This document shows positions 59,061-64,000 of a stretch of 64,000 nucleotides of DNA, in pieces. Both the position numbers and the translations under genes were made by a program. How positions within the stretch are numbered: position 1 is the first letter of the stretch; every line of letters begins with the position of its first letter. The notes under the pieces were generated by a model. The model made no database searches. It saw only the letters and a list, made by a program, of their open reading frames with translations, and had not been told where the DNA came from. The DNA comes from Oscillospiraceae bacterium (GTDB lineage Bacteria > Bacillota > Clostridia > Oscillospirales > Ruminococcaceae), in the NCBI GenBank assembly GCA_017536625.1, contig JAFXGY010000048.1, positions 16,032-80,031 of the forward strand, in the 5' to 3' direction.

Positions 59061-60146
59061 TTATTTCTGCAATTGTCTATCTACATACTTAAAAACATCT
59101 TTTCTGTTATTCTGATACATATCCGCAAAAATAGCCTCTCTGTTTTCTGCCAGATATTTTTGCTTTGTCTTGCTCTGTTCCAATTCTTTTTCCAACTCTT
59201 TTACAGAAGATTCCAGCTTTTTACACCAAGAGAGAAGGTTTCTTTTTTTCTCTTCGGCAGAATTTAATTCTTTTTTCCACTTTTTTTGAGGGATAAAAAT
59301 AGAAATTATTGTATTAACAACAACCCCAACAATAAAACCGGGCAAAGCAAAAAGCACACCCAAAAAAAGGCCCAGGCCCAGGATCTCCCCCCCCTCAATT
59401 ATTCCTAGAACAACACAACAAAACAAAGGTCCAAAACTAAATATACCTAATAGGAAATCCGAAAAACTATCTGCTTTTTTTATTTTTTTCTCAATGATTT
59501 CCTTTTCCTTAACAGCTTGCTCAAGTTCTAATTGGCTGCCGGTATATGCCTGATAGGCATCATTGAAACGTGTCTCAGCTTCCTCAACTTGTTTTGAGAT
59601 AATTTTATCTGCATCATCAATTGCTTTTTTCAGTTCACTTGTTTTTTCAGATTCTTCTTTTGCAATCTGAGCATCCGCTTCTTCAATTCGCCCGCTGATA
59701 ATTTTGTCAAGCTTATCAAATTCTTCTTCCGGCGCAAGCTTTTTAAACGCAGATAACTTTTCCTTAACTCTATCACGTTCAAAAGAACTGTACAGTTCTT
59801 TTGCATTTTTATATCCATACTGGTAATAAATCGTTCCCCACCAGCCACGCCAGTCGTCCGGAAACTTGTCAACAAGTTCACGATATGATTCCAACGCTTT
59901 TTGAATATTTCCGATTTTTATGTATGTTTCGGCGCTTGTATTGAGTCTTTCTTTTTCAAGCTCTATATTAAGAACCAGTTTATCCGTGTTGATATTATTC
60001 GTGACGCTACTATATGTATTGTAGTTGTTTATCGCTTTTTCCACAACAAAAGCGTTTCCGCAGCTTTCGCATATTGCTGCCTCTTTGCTTGAATCTATCT
60101 TCAGTTCAGCACCGCATATTGTACATTTGGCCTGCACAAATGGCAT
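59061..60146 (-). CDS. Zinc-ribbon/TPR/coiled-coil membrane protein
   Basis: A 361-residue protein: an N-terminal zinc ribbon (Cys8, Cys11, Cys26, Cys29 in CTICGAEL..AAICESCGNAF), a TPR-like stretch (IKIGNIQKALESYRELVDKFPDDWRGWWGTI), a coiled coil (about 145-225), two to three membrane helices (about 230-285) and a second coiled coil. Zinc-ribbon proteins next to SPFH proteins also occur in the ydjFGHI group of Bacillus subtilis. ATG 60146 with AGAGGTGG is preferred over GTG 60155. Probably a membrane scaffold linking the SPFH protein and the ATPase; this is inference from order. Confidence 0.75.
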   Translation of the reverse strand: MPFVQAKCTICGAELKIDSSKEAAICESCGNAFVVEKAINNYNTYSSVTNNINTDKLVLNIELEKERLNTSAETYIKIGNIQKALESYRELVDKFPDDWRGWWGTIYYQYGYKNAKELYSSFERDRVKEKLSAFKKLAPEEEFDKLDKIISGRIEEADAQIAKEESEKTSELKKAIDDADKIISKQVEEAETRFNDAYQAYTGSQLELEQAVKEKEIIEKKIKKADSFSDFLLGIFSFGPLFCCVVLGIIEGGEILGLGLFLGVLFALPGFIVGVVVNTIISIFIPQKKWKKELNSAEEKKRNLLSWCKKLESSVKELEKELEQSKTKQKYLAENREAIFADMYQNNRKDVFKYVDRQLQK

Positions 60147-60558
60147 AATATCCACCTCTATCCTAGTTTTATTTCAGCATTTTACATTTTTTCTTTTCTC
60201 ATTGCCAGAAGTTCAATCGCTCGGCGGTATTCTTCTTACGTTTATTTACAATTTTATTTTCTATGCAAGCTAGTTTAACGCTAGCCATAGAGCCATTGAA
60301 TCTGATCTTATCCGCCAAGACAATAATACTGGTTTTCATAGCATTATAATTGCATGACATATAAAGCAGTTCCAAATCAGTTTTTAAAAATTTAATACAA
60401 AAAACTTTCTGTGAAAATTTTTCATCGTTTTTTAGCCGTTACATTAACAACTTCAGTTGCAAAATATTCGAGAATAAAAAATGCAAGCTACACGACGTAA
60501 ACCATAACAGCAATATATAACAGATTGTTTTAATTTTTCATGCTCACACATTTCCTAT
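60147..60558. other. Gap between two leftward genes
   Basis: About 410 AT-rich bases with no supported gene. A short inverted repeat GCTAG-N7-CTAGC lies near 60269. The promoter for the zinc-ribbon gene could be here, but no clear hexamer pair was found. Confidence 0.5.
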
Positions 60559-61740
60559 TTAAATCGAGTCTAGAATTTCCTGCATTTTTGCATTATATTG
60601 CTCTTCGGAAATTTTACCTTTCAGTTTTTCCAATTTTGCAAGACGGATATCGATTTCTGCTACTTCTTTGCTTGAATCCGCAAAACTTTCTTCTTCTTTA
60701 AGTTCAATCATTTCTGGCATATCGTATTGAGTTTTATCCGTTTCAACAGTTGTATCCTCACCAAGAAAAGCATCGACATAATGGTTCGCTACACCAGAGA
60801 TAGGGCCGGCCATTCCAGCCATCATTCCTAATCCGATTCCAGCATTGGAAAAATTACCAACACCTTCATTTTGTGCGAGAGCTAATGCGATTTTTGCGCC
60901 TTCTTCAATTTTGAAATTTATTCCCTGAATATCTCTGCTTTCTTTTAGTCCCTCTGCCTCCTTGATTTTGATTTGCTTGTTTGTTTCCGCGTTAATTAGT
61001 TCTACACTACTTTGTATATTTGCTTCCCAAGGTCTAGTTATTACGTCACCTTTTAACTTTTTAATCTGGCAATAAACTGGATCTTCGTCAGGGGTAACCA
61101 AATTTTCAATCCAGAATTTACTTATCTCTACTCCATAATCTTCAAATTCATCAGAAAGTCGTTTCTGCATTTCTAATGACAGTTCCTCCTGAAGTTTCTG
61201 AATGTCATAAATATCCGGTTTTTTCTCTGAGAGTATAGTCGATAAAAATGTTTTAATTTTTGTTTGTAACGGAGCATTTAAAAAGCCTTTTAAAGTTAAC
61301 TGAGATAAAGATTGCGCTGTACCAACAACTTTTACCAGAAGTTTACGAGAATCAACGATTCTCAAATTCATAGAACCGGACGCGCCAATCGGAAACGGAT
61401 AACCATTATAATGGGGGTCTGCATAGTTTATTTTACTGCTCATTCCCCACGGAATACCCATCTGTTCAGTTTTATTTATAAAATAAATTTCGCAGTGAAA
61501 AGGTGAGTTTCCTCCTGCAACAGATTCAACTACTTTGCGAAGCAATGGAATATTTTGGGTTTTCAAAGTATAACGGTCTGGCTTAAATAAATCTAGTGCT
61601 TTTCCATCTTTGAAAAAAACTGCTTCTTGTGATTCGTGTACAATTAACTGTGTACCGTAGTTGAAATCTTCTATATGATGCTTCCAAACAAAAGTCGAAT
61701 TATCTCCTTCATATTCAATTACCTGAATAATACCTGACAT
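60559..61740 (-). CDS. SPFH-domain protein with C-terminal SHOCT (YdjI-like)
   Basis: A 393-residue protein of the YdjI type: N-terminal SPFH part (GTQLIVHESQEAVFFKDGKAL, EIYFINKTEQMGIPWGMSS), a helical middle (DEFEDYGVEISKFWIENLVT, NAETNKQIKIKEAEGLKESRDIQ), a small Gly-rich stretch, and a SHOCT motif at the end (IRLAKLEKLKGKISEEQYNAKMQEIL). SPFH proteins assemble into membrane-attached rings or rafts. No transmembrane helix is present, so membrane contact may come through the zinc-ribbon protein. TAGGAGGAGTTAAA precedes the start; it is first in the leftward cluster. Confidence 0.85.
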   Translation of the reverse strand: MSGIIQVIEYEGDNSTFVWKHHIEDFNYGTQLIVHESQEAVFFKDGKALDLFKPDRYTLKTQNIPLLRKVVESVAGGNSPFHCEIYFINKTEQMGIPWGMSSKINYADPHYNGYPFPIGASGSMNLRIVDSRKLLVKVVGTAQSLSQLTLKGFLNAPLQTKIKTFLSTILSEKKPDIYDIQKLQEELSLEMQKRLSDEFEDYGVEISKFWIENLVTPDEDPVYCQIKKLKGDVITRPWEANIQSSVELINAETNKQIKIKEAEGLKESRDIQGINFKIEEGAKIALALAQNEGVGNFSNAGIGLGMMAGMAGPISGVANHYVDAFLGEDTTVETDKTQYDMPEMIELKEEESFADSSKEVAEIDIRLAKLEKLKGKISEEQYNAKMQEILDSI

Positions 61741-62039
61741 TTTAACTCCTCCTAAACATATCGTTATTCAACTATCACAAAAGTTCAAACAAAGTTGTTG
61801 ATTTAAATATACAAAAGTTCTATTTTTTTATAAAAATAGTATAACTCAATACCTAAGTAAATGCAAATTATTTTATATCTGCTTCTAGGTTTCATCCTTG
61901 CATTTTTTGTATTTTAGTTATACAAAAACTCCTTATTTTATCAAGCTAATAGAGGAATCTTGAGCACCGTGCGCAAGATGAGCACGAAAGCCTTAGGTTT
62001 ACGTTTCCGTAAAAAAGAGGCTTTATAAATCGATCTATC
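61741..62039. other. Gap upstream of the SPFH cluster
   Basis: About 300 AT-rich bases that should hold the promoter of the leftward cluster; no certain hexamer pair could be chosen. The segment TTGAGCACCGTGCGCAAG near 61960 leads into scar D. Confidence 0.4.
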
Positions 62040-62150
62040 AATCAGTTTCACATAGTGTGAAAATTTACATAACAAGCCATTTGGACAACAGTTGCTTGCT
62101 AGGTGTCTTATTTGTTTGTTATGACTAGGAAAGCCATAAATCATTAAAAT
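62040..62150. repeat. ssrA-downstream scar D with hairpin
   Basis: CAGTTTCACATAGTGTGAAAA, hairpin AAGCCATTTGGACAAC..GCTAGGTGTCTT, then ATTTGTTTGTTATGACTAGG and AAAGCCATAAATCATT. Its tail is nearly identical to that of scar C, so the SPFH-HerA cluster is framed by two direct copies. Confidence 0.6.
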
Positions 62151-62406
62151 AGCGTATTTTTGATATGTTACCGACCGAGGATAGAGTCGACAAAAGCGGC
62201 ATGTGGGTCATATAACGATGAAATGAAATTTTTGCGTTTTCGGGTGGTGGCGGTATTTTAGGAAAAAACTGTATGAGGACAAGTTTACAATGAAGCGTAA
62301 TAGATTTACAGGGTTTGGAGGAATGTAAGAAAATTAAAGTTTCGAATAAAATTAATTCTGTATTGTACACATTAAAGCATATTGATTTTTATTAGTTTTA
62401 ACGCTT

Positions 62407-62444
62407 TAATTAACTTAAAAGCTAATTAGCTATTAAGTTAATTA
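62407..62444. promoter_or_regulatory. 38-bp nested palindrome before the XRE gene
   Basis: Arms TAATTAACTTAA and TTAAGTTAATTA flank AGCTAATTAGCT, itself a palindrome; only the A/A pair at 62419/62432 breaks the symmetry. It ends four bases before the GGAGGTGATATA ribosome site of the XRE gene and is probably its operator. Confidence 0.6.
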
Positions 62445-62459
62445 TATGGAGGTGATATA

Positions 62460-62846
62460 GTGGCAGAATCATATGGAAATTTGCTTTGTGAGGCTCGCAA
62501 GCATCACAACCCGCCAATGTCTGCAAAAGAGCTTGCGAATAAATTAGAAGTTAAGCCACCATTTATTACTGATTTAGAAAAAGGACGACGTTTGCCCTCC
62601 CTAGATACCCAGAAAAAAATTAAGAAATTATTGGCATGTGAAAAATATCCAGATTATTTATTTGATGATCTTGCCGCTAATAACAACCATGATATACGCA
62701 TCGTTGCTGAGGATTTATCACATGCAATACGAAAAAAAGCTGCTCTTAGAAAATTGATTCGTATAATTGTCAAGAAAAAACTTACATCCAAAGCAATTGA
62801 AACGTTGGCCGCCAATATAGGAGAAACTAATTATGATATTGAATGA
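62460..62846 (+). CDS. XRE-family HTH regulator
   Basis: A 128-residue regulator starting with GTG (MAESYGNLLCEARKHHNPPM). The HTH is MSAKELANKLEVKPPFITDLEKGRRLPSLDTQ; the C-terminal part (IRKKAALRKLIRIIVKKKL) is basic and helical. GGAGGTGATATA is an ideal ribosome site. The gene overlaps the following broken restriction gene by 14 bases, so it was probably the control gene of a restriction or methylase operon. Likely binds the nested palindrome just upstream. Confidence 0.85.
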   Translation: MAESYGNLLCEARKHHNPPMSAKELANKLEVKPPFITDLEKGRRLPSLDTQKKIKKLLACEKYPDYLFDDLAANNNHDIRIVAEDLSHAIRKKAALRKLIRIIVKKKLTSKAIETLAANIGETNYDIE

Positions 62847-63329
62847 ACTATTTAAAAACACTACCTATGATGGTACCTTATTTTCTGACGAATCCAAAAC
62901 CGTTGTAGAGGCTCTTGTTTCCATGAAATCAGTTCGTGGAATTGAAATCCCCATATTAAATGTTTAATCCGTGAAAAGGAAATAAAACTTACTCCAGAAG
63001 AAGCCGTTCGCCAATTATATATTTATAAACTTATTAACGAATATGGTTATCCCAAGGATAGAATACAGCTTGAAACTCCTATTCATTTTGGTCGTGAAGT
63101 CAAACGTGCCGACATCACAATCATGGACAAAGATCGCCCTATTGTCCCATACATTATTGTTGAATTGAAAAAACCGAAGCTCACCGAAGGTAAAGAGCAG
63201 TTAAAATCTTATCACGTTTGCCTTTCATTAGGAATCGACAGGCGTGATGCTATTGCACGAGAATTACGCACGCATAACGATTGGAAGCAATTAAGTGAAA
63301 TTCAAGCAAAGCAATGTAAATCAGAATAA
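62833..63329 (+). pseudogene. Broken restriction/methylase gene, HSDR_N-type N-terminal fragment
   Basis: The frame opens at 62833 (MILNELFKNTTYDGTLFSDE) and stops at 62965 after GIEIPILNV. One frame over, translation continues as HIKCLIREKEIKLTPEEAVRQL, FGREVKRADITIMDKDRPIV and PYIIVELKKPKLTEGKEQLKSY, a type I restriction N-terminal (PD-ExK: D..E-L-K) domain. A single-base shift at about 62948-62951 joins the two. After LSLGIDRRDAIAREL the sequence no longer matches and ends at 63329, so the helicase or methylase part is also gone. Confidence 0.75.
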
Positions 63330-63345
63330 CCCCCAATAATATCCG

Positions 63346-63386
63346 CACCAAGAAAAACTTTCACAGTTTTTCTTGGTGTTTTTCTG
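63346..63386 (+). terminator. Terminator after the pseudogene
   Basis: CACCAAGAAAAACT/AGTTTTTCTTGGTG, a 14-bp stem with TTTTT. Confidence 0.85.
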
Positions 63387-63397
63387 TTTATAGCGGT

Positions 63398-63430
63398 ACA
63401 TTCGACTGTTAAACCGCCTTTGAGTACAAT
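63398..63430 (+). promoter_or_regulatory. Shared mobile-gene promoter, copy 3
   Basis: ACATTCGAC (63398-63406), 18-base spacer, TACAAT (63425-63430), 29 bases before the small gene; same layout as at 31696 and 40047. Confidence 0.55.
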
Positions 63431-63459
63431 TACGGTAGAAAATCAAAGGAGGTTACAAT

Positions 63460-63645
63460 ATGCGGGATAGAAAGTATTACATAACGCTTGATGATTTTGA
63501 ACGGCGGGTGGTTGTGAACTGCCTGAACGAAATGCGGAACAATCTGATCGCCAATGGCAAGTATACCGATGCGGTGGATGAGGTTTTGCTGAAAATCATT
63601 GATGCGAAACAAAAGAAATTCAAAGTAATCTACAAGGAGGCGTAA
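63460..63645 (+). CDS. Small mobile-element protein upstream of TnpV (61 aa), second copy
   Basis: MRDRKYYITLDDFERRVVVN, CLNEMRNNLIANGKYTDAV and DEVLLKIIDAKQKKF. About half of the residues match the 58-residue protein at 32047, and the neighbourhood (TnpV next) is the same. Start ATG follows AAAGGAGGTTACAAT. Function unknown. Confidence 0.75.
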   Translation: MRDRKYYITLDDFERRVVVNCLNEMRNNLIANGKYTDAVDEVLLKIIDAKQKKFKVIYKEA

Positions 63646-63649
63646 TTTT

Positions 63650-64000
63650 ATGGAAAAGTACATTTATAATGAACAGACGGGCATTAGCTACACTTTATGC
63701 GGCGACTATTATCTGCCTGATCTTACCCTTTCCGATGAAGAAAAAGGCGCAGAAATCGGTGTATGGGGACAGAGGCACTTACGGTACATTAAACACCACC
63801 GAAAGATTATATATCTCAATCTGCTGACAAGTGGCAAACTGAACGGATACCTTGCTGACCTCGACAAACAGGCAGATGAAATGTTTTCTCTACTTGTAAA
63901 GCAGATGGCAGAGAGCGAGGGTGTGACCGAACAACTCAAAGCGGATAATCAAATGGAATGGGTTGATCAAATGAATAACATCCGCGGCAGAGCTACGGAA
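63650..64000 (+). CDS. tnpV: TnpV family protein, second copy, cut by the window end
   Basis: The first 117 codons are present: ISYTLCGDYYLPDLTLSDEE, GVWGQRHLRYIKHHRKIIYL, NLLTSGKLNGYLADLDKQAD, and the TEQLKADNQMEWVDQMNNIRG end region. It is clearly homologous to TnpV at 32228 but diverged, so it belongs to a different, related element. AAGGAGGCGTAATTTT precedes the start. The stop codon lies beyond base 64000. Confidence 0.9.
   Translation, partial: MEKYIYNEQTGISYTLCGDYYLPDLTLSDEEKGAEIGVWGQRHLRYIKHHRKIIYLNLLTSGKLNGYLADLDKQADEMFSLLVKQMAESEGVTEQLKADNQMEWVDQMNNIRGRATE

Noticed and set aside
1-64000. CRISPR array or cas genes
   Set aside because: No regularly spaced direct repeats and no Cas-like proteins were seen; the dispersed palindromes are irregular and lack spacers.

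Overview
The window looks like the chromosome of a Gram-positive anaerobe of the class Clostridia, probably an Oscillospirales-type gut bacterium. This rests on AGGAGG-type ribosome binding sites, a DUF4317 protein, the SRP RNA-dnaX-ybaB-recR and smpB-ssrA clusters, lipoproteins with Gram-positive style signals, and Tn4451-like mobile genes. No species can be named from the sequence alone.

Region 1 (1-19136) is ordinary core chromosome with moderate GC. It holds dacA (partial), a DUF378 membrane protein, tgt, a copper P-type ATPase, a lipoprotein, an MBOAT/DHHW acylation pair, cca, a DUF4317 gene, tRNA-Leu(GAG), a class B penicillin-binding protein, a Cys-rich membrane protein, SRP RNA, dnaX, ybaB, recR, smpB and ssrA (tmRNA). 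Its intergenic gaps carry at least eight copies of a palindromic repeat family built on blocks like CTCCCCTGAAAGGGGAG; one copy has entered the copA reading frame. I see none of these repeats after 19.1 kb.

Region 2 (19137-41609) is a 22.5-kb AT-rich island inserted at the 3' end of ssrA. The sequence CTCCACCA recurs at both ends, and a large serine recombinase sits at the right end. Its left part is defence cargo: a type II Thoeris-like operon (TM-macro effector, UmuD-like autoprotease, TIR protein) behind a near-consensus Gram-positive SOS box. Next comes a type I restriction-modification operon (XRE regulator, hsdM, hsdS, hsdR) that continues into a GIY-YIG/EVE fusion and a TIR protein. 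The right part is a Tn4451-like mobilisation module: DUF6809, TnpV, a sigma-like protein, MobC, relaxase, ParB and recombinase, plus a DUF4143 ATPase and an HEXXH protein of unknown role.

Region 3 (41610-55060) has core-like codon use. An AraC/GyrI-type regulator diverges from a cobalamin riboswitch with its own terminator. Behind the riboswitch lies a six-gene run: a 1592-residue secreted PQQ-propeller/Ig protein, a DUF4430 (transcobalamin C-terminal type) protein, a lipoprotein with prenyltransferase-like alpha/alpha-barrel repeats, MoxR, DUF58 and a transglutaminase-like protein whose catalytic Cys is Ser. Together the first three resemble a split intrinsic-factor/transcobalamin corrinoid capture system.

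Region 4 (55061-62150) contains noncoding scars that resemble the ssrA 3' end and its downstream hairpin. Between them is a leftward AT-rich cluster: SPFH/SHOCT protein, zinc-ribbon/TPR/coiled-coil membrane protein, HerA-like ATPase and a very acidic protein. Region 5 (62151-64000) starts another mobile unit: an XRE regulator with a 38-bp operator-like palindrome, a broken restriction gene, and a second copy of the small-protein/TnpV module running off the right edge.

The strongest candidates for undescribed biology are the SOS-box/UmuD-like Thoeris operon, the riboswitch-controlled transcobalamin-like operon, and the SPFH-HerA cluster.
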